64,000 bases of DNA from Neobacillus soli NBRC 102451 (GTDB lineage: Bacteria > Bacillota > Bacilli > Bacillales > Cytobacillaceae), in assembly GCF_001591665.1 (NCBI RefSeq), contig NZ_BCVI01000018.1, positions 1-64,000 of the forward strand, in the 5' to 3' direction. Both the position numbers and the translations under genes were made by a program. Of the stretch, positions 44,541 through 53,909 are shown piece by piece. Position 1 is the stretch's first letter, and every line of letters starts with the position of its first letter. The notes below the pieces were generated by a model. It had not been told where the DNA came from and made no database searches. It was given only the letters and a program-made list of their open reading frames with translations.

Positions 44541-45080
44541 TTAGCGGATCAATCGACGTCCTAAAAAATTCCCGATAAGAAAAATTGGAATCAAAAATAC
44601 GCTGAGGGGAAGACTTTCGAGAAGTAAATGTCCATCTATGAGAGCCGACTCAAACAAGCGGTAATAGGTTAGAAGAGAATAGGGAATGACGATAAATAAC
44701 GCGGTTATCACACCAGGTGTATAACCTTGGAAGATACTGGTCTGGGCTATATGGGAAAACGCCTGTAGAAAAAATACATTTAATGCAGCAGTAAAAAGAA
44801 GAAAGTTTTCTCCGATTGGAAGAAAGTATGCGGTCATAAATGTGATAAATGTTAAAATAAGTAAAATCCATGCAGCGACGATAGAAAGCTGGGAAGATTT
44901 CTTACCCAATGTTTTTTTTATGGTTAACGTAAGTTTAGCAAGGAAAGTCTTTGGGACTATGGTTTTGTACTTGGTCATAAAACTCTCAACTGTTATGATT
45001 TCTTCTAAGTCATGGAACATAAAAATGATTGGAAACAACCAAATAACTGTTTCAATGGAGAATAATTCATGTAATACCAC
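44541..45080 (-). CDS. HXXEE-domain membrane protein
   Basis: A 179-residue polytopic protein. The name-giving motif is FPIIFMFHDLEEIITVESFM, followed by about four helices (ILLILTFITFMTAYFLPIG; LFTAALNVFFLQAFSHIAQT; SVFLIPIFLIGNFLGRRLI). HXXEE proteins (PF13787) have no known function; the histidine/acid motif suggests metal binding in the membrane. GTG start with AAAGGAGGGG about ten bases upstream. Confidence 0.8.
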   Translation of the reverse strand: MVLHELFSIETVIWLFPIIFMFHDLEEIITVESFMTKYKTIVPKTFLAKLTLTIKKTLGKKSSQLSIVAAWILLILTFITFMTAYFLPIGENFLLFTAALNVFFLQAFSHIAQTSIFQGYTPGVITALFIVIPYSLLTYYRLFESALIDGHLLLESLPLSVFLIPIFLIGNFLGRRLIR

Positions 45081-45273
45081 TTGATCTTGTCCCCTCCTTT
45101 AACTAGGGATAATTGGATATTTCCACAAGGCAATCGATGGGTTTTACCGCCTTGTTATTAATCATATTTGTCCATGAAAAAACTATGACAAAGACTGGGG
45201 CCATAAATTCTTTTAGATATGGTTATGTTAGAGGCAGCTGTTGTTTTTAAACCTTTACTGCCCTTTTATATAT

Positions 45274-45532
45274 GCCCGATTGGATACCCTTTAACGATTT
45301 TCTAACGGAACGGGCTCCAAAAAGCCCGATTGGATACCCTTTTCACGATTTTTCTGACGGAACGGGCTCCAATAAGTCCGTTTGGATACCCTTTTTCCAA
45401 TTTTTCTGACGGAACGGGCTCCAATAAGCCCGATTGGATACCTTTTTCACAATTTTTCTGACGGAACGGGCTCCAATAAGCCCGATTGGATACCCTTTTC
45501 ACGATTTTTCTGACGGCATGGGCTCCAATAAG
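45274..45532. repeat. Five-copy tandem array, about 52-bp unit
   Basis: Units start at 45274, 45324, 45376, 45428 and 45480 (spacing 50, 52, 52, 52). The consensus runs GCCCGATTGGATACCCTTTT, CACGATTTTTCTGACGGAAC, GGGCTCCAATAA. Across each junction CGGGCT-CCAATA-AGCCCG can form a hairpin. A minus-strand frame through it would give a repetitive peptide with no ribosome site, which I treat as non-coding. The remaining 45081-45273 and 45533-45809 show no gene. Confidence 0.8.
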
Positions 45533-45809
45533 CCTGATATCCTTAATTACTATTTCAAGAGAGTTTGAGATATTAATACAAGATATGTTTGTGGTGTATA
45601 ATGGGATTAAGCTAAAATAATAAGGAAGGATGTGGCAGATAAACATCAAAAGATCATAACCTACAAGGAATATGCATCCTGGGGTGAAGAGGGACGAGAG
45701 GAATAATGATGAATCATCTGGTCTGGAGATACCGGCAAACAGTGTCCGTCATTGTTTGCCATAATGCATGATTTTTAAACCAAACATATAGAATCAAGGT
45801 GAGGTATCG

Positions 45810-46718
45810 ATGCAGAGATATACTAATTTGGATAACGTGACAAGCAGCAAATCGTTTAAGGATATGAAGAAGTGGCAAAAAGAACGAAGAAAGAAAGTAA
45901 AGGATTTAACGGTAAATATCGAACAGTGTCCGGCTAAAAGAGTGAGCGAAATAACCGAAAACAGAAGCCGGACTTCTTATACGTGGATTGGCCATTCAAG
46001 CTTTTTGATTCAGCTGAATGGACTAAATATTTTAACAGACCCTGTGTGGGCGAAACGGATGGGCTTTGAAAGAAGACTTACGGAACCAGGCATCTCACTT
46101 GCTGCTCTGCCGGAAATTGACCTAGTCGTTATCTCCCATGGCCATTACGACCATTTGGACTTCCCTACTCTAAAAAAATTAAAAGGTGCTCCCCACTATC
46201 TGGTTCCAGTTGGTTTGAAGTCTCTTTTTACAAAAAAGGGCTATCAAAAAGTGACCGAAATGAGCTGGTGGGAAAGTACCGAACTTGAAGGAATAACTAT
46301 TCATTTCGTCCCAGCCCAGCATTGGACGAGACGATCGCTGACAGATATTAATACATCCCATTGGGGCGGCTGGATTTTTCAATCTCAGCAAGAAACGCTT
46401 TATTTTGTGGGCGACACCGGCTATTTCAGCGGCTTTAAACAAATAGCGGAGCGATTTACGATTGATACGGTGTTTATGCCGATTGGTGCCTATGAGCCCG
46501 AATGGTTTATGGCAGATGCCCATATATCACCGGAAGATAGCGTGAAAGCGTTCATCGAATTAAAGGCAAACCATTTTGTGCCGATGCATTATGGTGCCTA
46601 TCGTTTAGCAGACGACACTGGCCCGGAGGCATTAGAACGCTTGTACCAAGAATGGGAAAACCAGCAGCTCCCGAAGGAACAATTAAAGGTGCTTTTGCTT
46701 GGAGGAACCGTGATGTAG
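45810..46718 (+). CDS. MBL-fold metallohydrolase (UlaG/NAPE-PLD-like)
   Basis: A 302-residue metallo-beta-lactamase-fold hydrolase: WIGHSSFLIQLNGLNILTDP, the zinc motif VVISHGHYDHLDFPTL, HFVPAQHWTRRSLTDINTSH with WGGWIF, the bridging Asp in LYFVGDTGYFSGF, and the last His in HFVPMHYGAYR. The segment order is that of the NAPE-PLD/UlaG-like branch. Substrate unknown, possibly a phospholipid or lactone. AAGGTGAGG lies five bases before ATG. Monocistronic with its own terminator. Confidence 0.88.
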   Translation: MQRYTNLDNVTSSKSFKDMKKWQKERRKKVKDLTVNIEQCPAKRVSEITENRSRTSYTWIGHSSFLIQLNGLNILTDPVWAKRMGFERRLTEPGISLAALPEIDLVVISHGHYDHLDFPTLKKLKGAPHYLVPVGLKSLFTKKGYQKVTEMSWWESTELEGITIHFVPAQHWTRRSLTDINTSHWGGWIFQSQQETLYFVGDTGYFSGFKQIAERFTIDTVFMPIGAYEPEWFMADAHISPEDSVKAFIELKANHFVPMHYGAYRLADDTGPEALERLYQEWENQQLPKEQLKVLLLGGTVM

Positions 46719-46771
46719 TATTCGATGTCCAATGTCCGCTATACCTATATATCTTTCCGCTCGAAATGAAA

Positions 46772-46799
46772 AAAGCTGCCGATATATCTCAGCAGCTTT
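46772..46799 (+). terminator. Terminator of the MBL gene
   Basis: AAAGCTGC and GCAGCTTT around a 12-base loop, preceded by A-rich DNA. Confidence 0.7.
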
Positions 46800-46867
46800 A
46801 ACTTATTTTCAATCCAGCTAATTATTTTTATAACGGAAAATAATTCCGAATATTTAAACAACTCTTT

Positions 46868-47016
46868 TTAGAAACTTTTCAATCGGTCACTCTTCGGACT
46901 ACTAAAGAGTTCTGCTGGCGGACCTTGTTCTTCTATGACACCATCACACATATAAATAACCCTGTCTGCAACCTCTTTTGCAAACATCATCTCGTGCGTG
47001 ACTACGAGCATAGTCA
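46868..47016 (-). pseudogene. C-terminal scrap of a GlnQ-type amino acid ABC ATPase
   Basis: The minus strand reads [40 protein letters not shown] then a shifted IEKFLKRVV ending. This is the H-loop and C-terminal end of polar-amino-acid ABC ATPases. A one-base shift near the end and the missing 190 N-terminal residues mark it as dead. It lies three bases before the stop of the epimerase-like gene. Confidence 0.75.
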
Positions 47017-47019
47017 ATC

Positions 47020-48135
47020 TTATCCTAGTTGAACCGTCTCTTTTTTAATCGTCAATTCTTGAAGCGTCTCCTCTTTCACGTCAATGCCCAATCCCGGTTT
47101 TCCACTTAAATGAACAAAAGGAATTCGATATTCCAAATTACCAATATCCTTACTAAATAATAATGGTCCAGTCAATTCGGTACTTATGATATTTTTTCTT
47201 GCTATCGCGGTATGATAGCCGGCTGCCGACCCGATAGAGGATTCGACCATCGATCCTACTTGGCAGGAGATGCCTGCATATTCCGCCATTTTAGCCATAT
47301 GAATCGCTGGATAAATGCCGCCAGATTTCATTAATTTAATATTGATTTTGTCTGCCGCATTTTTCTTAATAATTTCATTAAGATCGGAACCATTGTGAAC
47401 ACTTTCATCCGCCATAATTGGGATAATCGTTTTCTTCCTTAGCTCCGCGAGCCCATCGATGTCTCCCATTTTAATCGGCTGCTCCAACCAGGATATACGG
47501 AGCGGTTCTAGTAATGGAAGAGCCCCAGCTGCGGTTGAGTAATCCTTCCAGCCTTGATTTACATCCACTCGAATCGGAACCTCAAAGCCAACTGCATTTC
47601 TAACCGCCTTCACTCGTTCCAAATCCATAAAAAGATCAAAGCCAACTTTCAGTTTTAAAGAGCTATAGCCAAGGGCAACCGCCTGTTTTGCTTTCTCGGC
47701 CATAATTTCAGGCTCCTCTATACTTAGCACTTTCGCAAAAGTGAGCGCGTCATGAAATTTACCGCCAATTAAATCGTAGATTGGCTTGTCCGTATTTTTC
47801 CCCATGAGATCAAAACAGGCGATATCAATCGCAGCTTTTGCAGCAGGGTTGGCATGGATGCGGCTTTCCATTATGTTGTGGATTCTTTCAATTGCAAATG
47901 GACTCTCTCCCATAATAGCTGGCAATAATTGGTGTTTTAATACTTCAATGGTGCTAAAAAAACTTTCACCCGTTACATGTTCATCTGGAACGGCCTCTCC
48001 ATACCCTAGCAAGCCATCATCCGTTTCCAACTTCACAATAACGGAAGGCATATAGTTATATGTCTCATAGGAGATAATAAATGGTGTTTTTAATGGCAAG
48101 TGGATGCCAATGATGTCAGCTTTAATAATTTTCAA
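47020..48135 (-). CDS. Enolase-superfamily enzyme (dipeptide epimerase/muconate cycloisomerase group)
   Basis: A 371-residue enzyme of the muconate-lactonising/dipeptide-epimerase group. Active-site features: the KxK pair in [14 protein letters not shown], metal ligands in [13 protein letters not shown] and MADES, and the general-base Lys in [10 protein letters not shown]. Such enzymes epimerise L-Ala-D/L-Glu or related dipeptides, or racemise N-acyl amino acids; specificity is not readable. The start is TTG 48135 with AGGGAG upstream; the longer frame reads through the leader hairpin. Its own leader shows structure (see 48154). Confidence 0.85.
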   Translation of the reverse strand: MKIIKADIIGIHLPLKTPFIISYETYNYMPSVIVKLETDDGLLGYGEAVPDEHVTGESFFSTIEVLKHQLLPAIMGESPFAIERIHNIMESRIHANPAAKAAIDIACFDLMGKNTDKPIYDLIGGKFHDALTFAKVLSIEEPEIMAEKAKQAVALGYSSLKLKVGFDLFMDLERVKAVRNAVGFEVPIRVDVNQGWKDYSTAAGALPLLEPLRISWLEQPIKMGDIDGLAELRKKTIIPIMADESVHNGSDLNEIIKKNAADKINIKLMKSGGIYPAIHMAKMAEYAGISCQVGSMVESSIGSAAGYHTAIARKNIISTELTGPLLFSKDIGNLEYRIPFVHLSGKPGLGIDVKEETLQELTIKKETVQLG

Positions 48136-48153
48136 ATTGATCTCCCTTTCTCC

Positions 48154-48174
48154 CCTAGCGACAATGTCGTTAGG
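48154..48174. promoter_or_regulatory. 21-base palindrome in the epimerase leader
   Basis: CCTAGCGACAATGTCGTTAG plus G is a near-perfect palindrome, 19 bases before the start codon. A second stem (TGCCGCC/GGCGACA) and ACACTC/GAGTGT lie just upstream, and a 14-codon reading frame (MIVIGVLGSTLFMK, with GGAG upstream) at about 48310-48265 precedes them on the minus strand. It could be an operator or part of a leader RNA. Confidence 0.4.
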
Positions 48175-48364
48175 ATGTCGCCAATTAGGCGGCAAGTGAG
48201 CCATCCCTTGCCCGAAGCCAAAACACTCACTACTGAAGTCACGAGTGTTCTGGGCTATTTCATAAATAAAGTTGAACCTAACACACCAATAACAATCATT
48301 CTTACAACTCCTATGGTATTTATAAAATGTTTTTCCCTACCTAAACAGGAGTACCTGCAAATTT

Positions 48365-49186
48365 TTACAGATAGGCTGATGATGGACCTTTATAGCAGTT
48401 TTCTTGGATTCGTTCTTGATGGGTGTAAACATTAAATCCGTTTCCACGAATAAAACCAACCGCCGTAATTCCAAGGTCTTCTGCTAAATCTATTGCAAGA
48501 TTGGTAGGAGCGGATTTTGATAGAATGATTCCCGAGCCAATCTTGGCTGCTTTAAGTAAAACTTCCGATGAAATTCGACCGCTAAAGGCAATAATTTTAT
48601 CCTTTAGTGGAACTCGATGGATGATGCAATAGCCAAATAATTTATCGAGTGCATTATGCCGGCCAATATCGGTTCGAGATATTACAATTCCATCCCTCGT
48701 ACATAATGCGGCATTATGGACACCGCCGGTTTGTTGAAAATGGGAAGAGCTTTCCTGCATCTCGTTCATTAACTCCCGGCATTGTTCTGGGGTAATCGTC
48801 AATTTCGTCATAACCGTTTTAGCCGTCTTCACATCATTGTGGAAGTAAAATTGCCGGCCTTTCCCGCAGCAGGAGCCAATAAATCTCTTCGAGTGAAAAT
48901 CCTTTTGGATAGAATGTTTATTCACCAGATCTACATAAGCAAATCCCTTTTCTTCATCGATGTGGAGCACTTGGATATCTTGATAGATTCGAATCACGCC
49001 TTCGGAAGCTAGGAAGCCCACCACCAACTCTTTCAGGTCAGAAGGAGTACATACCATGGTGGCAAACTCGTTTCCATCTAAAATAATCGTTAATGCCGAT
49101 TCAACTGCAATGTCGTCCTCTTCTTCAATAAAGGTTTGTCCATTATACCTGACAATGTTTTGAGAGGTTGTAATTTCTTTAATCAC
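48365..49186 (-). CDS. fdhD: Formate dehydrogenase sulfurtransferase FdhD
   Basis: A 273-residue FdhD, which passes sulfur from a cysteine desulfurase to the molybdenum cofactor of formate dehydrogenase. The catalytic Cys pair lies in KRFIGSCCGKGRQFYFHND; QTGGVHNAALCTRDG and DIGRHNALDKLFGYC are family signatures, as is AFSGRISSEVLLKAAKIGSG. GTG start. It follows the molybdoenzyme gene by 32 bases and probably belongs to the same transcript. Confidence 0.93.
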   Translation of the reverse strand: MIKEITTSQNIVRYNGQTFIEEEDDIAVESALTIILDGNEFATMVCTPSDLKELVVGFLASEGVIRIYQDIQVLHIDEEKGFAYVDLVNKHSIQKDFHSKRFIGSCCGKGRQFYFHNDVKTAKTVMTKLTITPEQCRELMNEMQESSSHFQQTGGVHNAALCTRDGIVISRTDIGRHNALDKLFGYCIIHRVPLKDKIIAFSGRISSEVLLKAAKIGSGIILSKSAPTNLAIDLAEDLGITAVGFIRGNGFNVYTHQERIQENCYKGPSSAYL

Positions 49187-49218
49187 CTGCGATACCCCTT
49201 TCCATGGTTCCTTCCATC

Positions 49219-51576
49219 TTAACCTACCTCTGTTTCCAGATCAGGAATTGGCTTTTCTAGATATTGGGTGTCTTTACGAGCGTTATATCGTTCTGCTTTT
49301 TCCACATGAACGGTGATGTTGTAATCAGGGATACCGGCAAATTTCTCATACCGGCCGCGCGGCAGCAAAAAGTTACCCTCAGGGAAGTGTACTTCTAAAT
49401 TTCTTGGCGCAATATCGACAAACTTTGCACGGCCTTGGAAGACACCAAAACCATTATAGACAACGATTCCTTCACCTTCAGCAACGCTTAATTTTTGCCC
49501 ATCGTCAGGGTTCATTAATACATCATAACGACCTGCACCGTTTAACGGATCAACTTCTTTATACACCATGGAGTTAAACTGCTTACCACGGCGGGATGTG
49601 ACGATAAATTGTTCTGGCTTTTTATGTAAATCCGGAATGTCAACCGGGATTAACGTCCCTTTTCCATCAGAAGTTGGACAGATTCCGTCTTCACATAACC
49701 AAGCGCCGCCCCACTGGAAGACGTCTCCTTGATTTTTCAAGTGTTGGATGCCGTCATAATCTGGGTTTGCCTTGGCAATTTCGTCACGAATAGCTTGACC
49801 GTCAGCAAAATCCACCAAGTGGGCTGTATCCGGTTTCACCCGCCTTGCAAGGTCAAGGTAAATCTTCCATTCTGCACGCGCTTCCTCAACGGCATTTTTG
49901 TTTCCTTGAATTTCAGGTGAAAAATAAACCATCCGTTCCGTTGACGTACTAGTACCGCCGCCTTCCTGCTCATAACGCGTTTTCGCAGGTAACACAATAA
50001 CCGCTTCTTTTGCATCAACGAGAGTCGAAGTGTTTAATATTATATCTTGATGAACCCGAATCTCCAGGTCAGATAAGGCCTGTTCAATAAAATCAGGATC
50101 CGGCATCGTCTCTAAAAAGTTCCCACCAGATAAATAGTAAAGTTTGACCTTACGCTCGTGGTCTTCTGGAAGAACGATGTTTTCAAGTGTAACGCCAACA
50201 ATATCCCCCTGCCACTTGGGAAGTTCAAATTCCCAAAGCTTTTCGATTCTCTCAACATTGTTGGCATCCCAACCACCGCCCGGTAAAACGAAGGGATCTG
50301 CTCCCATTTCGCCGCTCCCTTGAACACTGGAATGTCCCCGGAAGGGCATAAGACCAGCGTGTTTGCGGCCTAAATGTCCACGAAGGAGGGCTAGATTAGC
50401 AACTTGTGAGATATTATCGGTTGCAAATGCATGCATAGTAAGACCGAGCGCCCAAGCATATACGGCATTTTTGCTGTTTGCTAAAAGTTCCGCTAATTCA
50501 ATGATTCGTTCTTTGGAAACACCTGAAGAATCAATGATTTCTTTCCATGATTGCTCTTGGACTTTTTTCTTTAATTCTTCATAGTCGTTAACGTGGGCCG
50601 CGACAAACTCATGATTAATCGCAGACCCAACTGCTTTTTCTTCCATAACAAACCAGTGCTTCATGATTCCATGCATAAAGGCTATATCCCCGCCAATATT
50701 AACCTGATAAAAGTCATCTGCAATTTTTGTGCCGAATAATGCGGACTCGGGGTTTGAAGGGATCCAATATTTATCCATTGCTGGTTCACGGTAGGGATTA
50801 ACAACAATGATTCTTGTTCCCTTTTTCTTTGCTTCTAGCATATATTTCGATGAAACAGGTGAAGAGTTTGAAGCAACACTTCCCCAAAACAATAAAACAT
50901 CTGTTCCAATCCAGTCAAGATAATTAGATGTCGAAGCTCCCACTCCAATGGAACGTTTTAATGCAGTTTTACTTGGAGCGTGACAAATACGAGAGGCATT
51001 GTCAATAAGGTTGGTCCCAAGAAAACGTGCTACTTTCGCTGCTACATAATAGCTTTCATTGGTAATCCCGCGTGCGGTTAAATAAAAGGCATATTGTTTG
51101 GGATTCAGCTTTTTCATTTTAGCCGCAATCATATCCATTGCTTCATCCCAAGTAATACGAGAGAATGTTCGTTCTCCTTGCCGACGAATCATCGGATAGG
51201 GAATACGTCCTAGTTTGCGAAGCTGAGTACTATCATATTTCCTAAGTTCATCAATATCTGCATGAAGAATTTCTGCTTTAATTGCGGGCATTGTATTTAG
51301 CCTAAGCACATTTAGCCGAGTGGTACAAACATGTGGTCCATCTAGTGTCTGGTCATATAAACCGGATACCCCAAGGGCGCAGCCGTCACAAACGCCTTTT
51401 GTAATGATTCGTGAGGCATAGCCAAGGTTATCGATATTCTCCCAAGCAATTTTCATTGTATCGCGAATATGCTGCGGCTTAATTTTTCCTAGTCCAAACG
51501 GAATTGGACTAACCCAGTGTTTAGGTGCTGGTACCTTTGACTTCTTTTGTGGACCTGGATGTATCGTTTTTCCCAT
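49219..51576 (-). CDS. FdhF/YdeP-family molybdopterin oxidoreductase
   Basis: A 785-residue enzyme with the usual FdhF/YdeP layout. Near the N-terminus ITKGVCDGCALGVSGL is the reduced cysteine motif (the family does not have a classical four-Cys cluster). TLDGPHVCTTRLNVLRLNTM, GRIPYPMIRRQGERTFSRIT, the MGD-binding DVLLFWGSVASNSSPVSS and GHSSVQGSGEMGADPFVLPG follow, and the C-terminal dinucleotide domain has RRGKQFNSMVYKEVDPLNGA. ATG 51576 has AGAGGAGG seven bases upstream. With FdhD and DUF2294 next to it, formate oxidation is likely, though YdeP-type enzymes may use other substrates. Confidence 0.88.
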   Translation of the reverse strand: MGKTIHPGPQKKSKVPAPKHWVSPIPFGLGKIKPQHIRDTMKIAWENIDNLGYASRIITKGVCDGCALGVSGLYDQTLDGPHVCTTRLNVLRLNTMPAIKAEILHADIDELRKYDSTQLRKLGRIPYPMIRRQGERTFSRITWDEAMDMIAAKMKKLNPKQYAFYLTARGITNESYYVAAKVARFLGTNLIDNASRICHAPSKTALKRSIGVGASTSNYLDWIGTDVLLFWGSVASNSSPVSSKYMLEAKKKGTRIIVVNPYREPAMDKYWIPSNPESALFGTKIADDFYQVNIGGDIAFMHGIMKHWFVMEEKAVGSAINHEFVAAHVNDYEELKKKVQEQSWKEIIDSSGVSKERIIELAELLANSKNAVYAWALGLTMHAFATDNISQVANLALLRGHLGRKHAGLMPFRGHSSVQGSGEMGADPFVLPGGGWDANNVERIEKLWEFELPKWQGDIVGVTLENIVLPEDHERKVKLYYLSGGNFLETMPDPDFIEQALSDLEIRVHQDIILNTSTLVDAKEAVIVLPAKTRYEQEGGGTSTSTERMVYFSPEIQGNKNAVEEARAEWKIYLDLARRVKPDTAHLVDFADGQAIRDEIAKANPDYDGIQHLKNQGDVFQWGGAWLCEDGICPTSDGKGTLIPVDIPDLHKKPEQFIVTSRRGKQFNSMVYKEVDPLNGAGRYDVLMNPDDGQKLSVAEGEGIVVYNGFGVFQGRAKFVDIAPRNLEVHFPEGNFLLPRGRYEKFAGIPDYNITVHVEKAERYNARKDTQYLEKPIPDLETEVG

Positions 51577-51594
51577 TTTGATTCCTCCTCTAAT

Positions 51595-51652
51595 AAAAAA
51601 CCACCTGGGAAAGCCTTCATCTAGTAAAACTAGAATGAATTCTCCAAGGTGG
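51595..51652 (-). terminator. Terminator/attenuator in the fdhF-like leader
   Basis: CCACCTTGG and CCAGGTGG arms, with an inner CTAG stem, followed by six T on the minus strand, ending 19 bases before the start codon and next to the ribosome site. It separates DUF2294 from the molybdoenzyme, so read-through or anti-termination would set expression of the latter. Confidence 0.7.
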
Positions 51653-51726
51653 TTAGTCTTTAACAGGTTCGCTGCCAAGTGCCAACAATATGTAGTTGGT
51701 TAGAATTGATGGTTCCTGTTTAATTT

Positions 51727-52086
51727 TTACATTTTAAACTTATCCTCAATATCTTGATCAAAAACGAAGATGGACATTCCTTTGTCATCTTCAATATCAA
51801 TATCAACAAATACGGTGATAAATTTTGTTCCTAAAAGTTCTTCCAGCTCATAAGGGTAATTTTTTTTATAAATCTCCTTGACCATTTCTGTACGAGCAGA
51901 TCGTAACATTTGTTTACCGTCTTCCGCCGTCGCAATAAACTTTTCAATCGGAGATAAATTACCCTCTAATTCGCAAATAGCCCAATTCTTACAGAAGGTT
52001 GTTCTAACTTGACTAGGTCCCTTACCCATATGACGTTTTCGAAAGGCGCGAACAACATTACTAAATTCTGCTTCATATTTATTCAC
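51727..52086 (-). CDS. DUF2294-family protein
   Basis: A 119-residue soluble protein: FSNVVRAFRKRHMGKGPSQV, then TTFCKNWAICELEGNLSPIE and LLGTKFITVFVDIDIEDDKG. This matches DUF2294, found in Firmicutes often close to formate dehydrogenase genes. No biochemical role is known. It lies upstream of the molybdoenzyme gene in the same direction, with a terminator-like hairpin between. 52087-52455 holds no gene, only a GGTGCCTGACACC palindrome at 52283. Confidence 0.8.
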   Translation of the reverse strand: MNKYEAEFSNVVRAFRKRHMGKGPSQVRTTFCKNWAICELEGNLSPIEKFIATAEDGKQMLRSARTEMVKEIYKKNYPYELEELLGTKFITVFVDIDIEDDKGMSIFVFDQDIEDKFKM

Positions 52087-52455
52087 TTAACTCATCTCAC
52101 TTGCTTTTACTTAGAGGTTCATATTTATATTATTACATAATTCACAAAATATTCACATTTAATGTTTTCATAATAACATGGGAGCTGGTTCATTACAATA
52201 GAGAATATTTCATTCCTATTCAACAACATCCGACCAGCGATTGAAGTACACTATCGGAAACACTCTTCTCTTATTTGTAATGGTGCCTGACACCAATATT
52301 TATTAATCTGTTACCTAATTGTAAAACTCTTATAACACAGTTGACAGAATGATTTGCTATAATCTCTATATATTGAATAGTACGAACATTCAGGAAATTA
52401 ATAGTGAAGGTATTAGAATAGATTGATTATTTTATAAAGAAGGTAGTGATGTTAA

Positions 52456-53571
52456 GTGATCAAAAAGGTGCTAATCCTGTTGAGCATGGCCCTCATGCTT
52501 GCTGCAGCTGGTAACAAATTTTCCATTGATACGGTCCAAGCGGAAGCATTAACTAACCAGCATAAAGATAACGAATTAACCGAGGCCGCGTCTTCTCCTG
52601 TTCAAAAAGATTCACTGTCAACTGAACCGGAATTCCCCAACAACCAAGGAAACCACGTTAGCGTAAATGACCAAATGATGCGGGTAACCCAAGCCATCAA
52701 GGAGAATAATCATTCGATATTAAAAACTGAAATTGAACTTACCGCAGGAAAATCAGAGGTAAAAAAACTCGAAAAAGAGATTCGTATTTTAAAAGAAGGG
52801 ATCAATAAGCGAAATCAGGCTCTAAAGGAACGTGCTCTCGCCTATCAGCAAAGTGAAAAACATGTCACCTATCTAGAAGTACTGCTTGGGGCTACAAGCT
52901 TTAGCGATTTTGTCGACCGTGTAGGTGCAGTTGCGGCAATCGCTGAGGCCGACCAAACTCTTTTGAAACAGCAGGAAAGCAAACAGCAGGAATATGATAA
53001 CAAAAAAGCTGCCTTGGAATATAAACTGACGGACCTTGCCAGTCTGAAAAAAAGTTTTGAAACAAAGCATGCGCTCCTACTTAAACAACAAAACGAAGTT
53101 AAGACGTTAAAAGAACGACATGAACAAGAATCCACGAAAGATGAAAGCGAACAAACATACATAGAAGCATCACCAATGATTGAAAACGAAAACATACGTA
53201 CGGTCATTAACGCAGGCAAAAAGTATATTGGAAACTCTGTTTATGTGTTTGGCGGCGGAAGAAATGCCCGTGATATTGCCCATGGAAGATTTGATTGTTC
53301 CGGCTTTGTTCATTGGGCGTTTACCCAAGCAGATATTGAAATTGGCACCAATACCGCTTCGATAAGAAATGATGGACAACGGGTTTCGCCTGATGAAATG
53401 CAGCCGGGAGACCTTGTCTTCTTTGACACATATAAAAGAGACGGACATGTCGGTATCTATCTTGGAAATGGAAAATTCATCGGTTCCCAAAGCTCAACCG
53501 GTGTCGCGATAGCCGACATGACCAATGGTTATTGGAAAAACGCGTTTAAGGGGCATGTGATTCGAATTTGA
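52456..53571 (+). CDS. Secreted NlpC/P60 peptidoglycan hydrolase
   Basis: A 371-residue cell-wall hydrolase. A signal peptide (KKVLILLSMALMLAAAGNKF) is followed by a long coiled coil (about 75-235, as in CwlO/PcsB-type hydrolases; KSEVKKLEKEIRILKEGINK) and a C-terminal NlpC/P60 domain with Cys in GRFDCSGFVHWAF and His in RDGHVGIYLGNGKFIGSQSS. It should cut D-Glu-gamma-mDAP bonds. The coiled coil suggests control by FtsEX-like partners. GTG start. Confidence 0.9.
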   Translation: MIKKVLILLSMALMLAAAGNKFSIDTVQAEALTNQHKDNELTEAASSPVQKDSLSTEPEFPNNQGNHVSVNDQMMRVTQAIKENNHSILKTEIELTAGKSEVKKLEKEIRILKEGINKRNQALKERALAYQQSEKHVTYLEVLLGATSFSDFVDRVGAVAAIAEADQTLLKQQESKQQEYDNKKAALEYKLTDLASLKKSFETKHALLLKQQNEVKTLKERHEQESTKDESEQTYIEASPMIENENIRTVINAGKKYIGNSVYVFGGGRNARDIAHGRFDCSGFVHWAFTQADIEIGTNTASIRNDGQRVSPDEMQPGDLVFFDTYKRDGHVGIYLGNGKFIGSQSSTGVAIADMTNGYWKNAFKGHVIRI

Positions 53572-53653
53572 CAGAAAAACAATAGGACGCACCGCCCATT
53601 TTCCATATCAAAAAAGCCCTTATTTTTAATGTCAAAGATGGTCATTCCAATTA

Positions 53654-53836
53654 ATGCATGCACTCTCCCAAGTAGAAGCTGGCAAAACAGTCGCTGTTCC
53701 TGTTTACGTGAAGATTCCTAAGGGCGGAAAAGTTCAGCCGGTCCCAACTAACCTCACCTTCACAAGCACTTCAGCAACCGATGCAAATAAATCTGCTTCG
53801 ATGACTCGCCCTGTTTGCCCTGGTAATGGAAAGTAA
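53654..53836 (+). pseudogene. Tail fragment of a secreted peptidase
   Basis: 60 codons read VEAGKTVAVPVYVKIPKGGK and LTFTSTSATDANKSASMTRP, the C-terminal beta-domain style of secreted Bacillus peptidases (APHP or M6-type tails). There is no ribosome site or N-terminus. Its left flank (53633-53654) is identical to 22 bases within the DUF2062 gene (56143-56164), a sign of rearrangement. Confidence 0.45.
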
Positions 53837-53848
53837 AGAATAATAGTT

Positions 53849-53885
53849 AAAGAGGAAGTATCACTAGATACCTCCTCCTCTTTTT
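53849..53885. terminator. Terminator between fragment and dipeptidyl-peptidase
   Basis: AAGAGGAAGTATC and GATACCTCCTCCTCTT pair imperfectly, with A-rich and T-rich flanks on either side. It probably ends the minus-strand peptidase gene. Confidence 0.65.
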
Positions 53886-53909
53886 TAGCAAGATTATAAG
53901 ATTACAAAT

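Noticed and set aside
45302-45649. 115-codon minus-strand frame with repeated VRKIVKRVSNRA-type peptide
   Set aside because: It exists only because the 52-bp array lacks stops in one frame, has no ribosome site, and changes frame from unit to unit.
46868-47016. Overlapping real ATPase gene before the epimerase
   Set aside because: Only the last 50 codons of an ABC ATPase remain, with a frameshift, so it was listed as a pseudogene.
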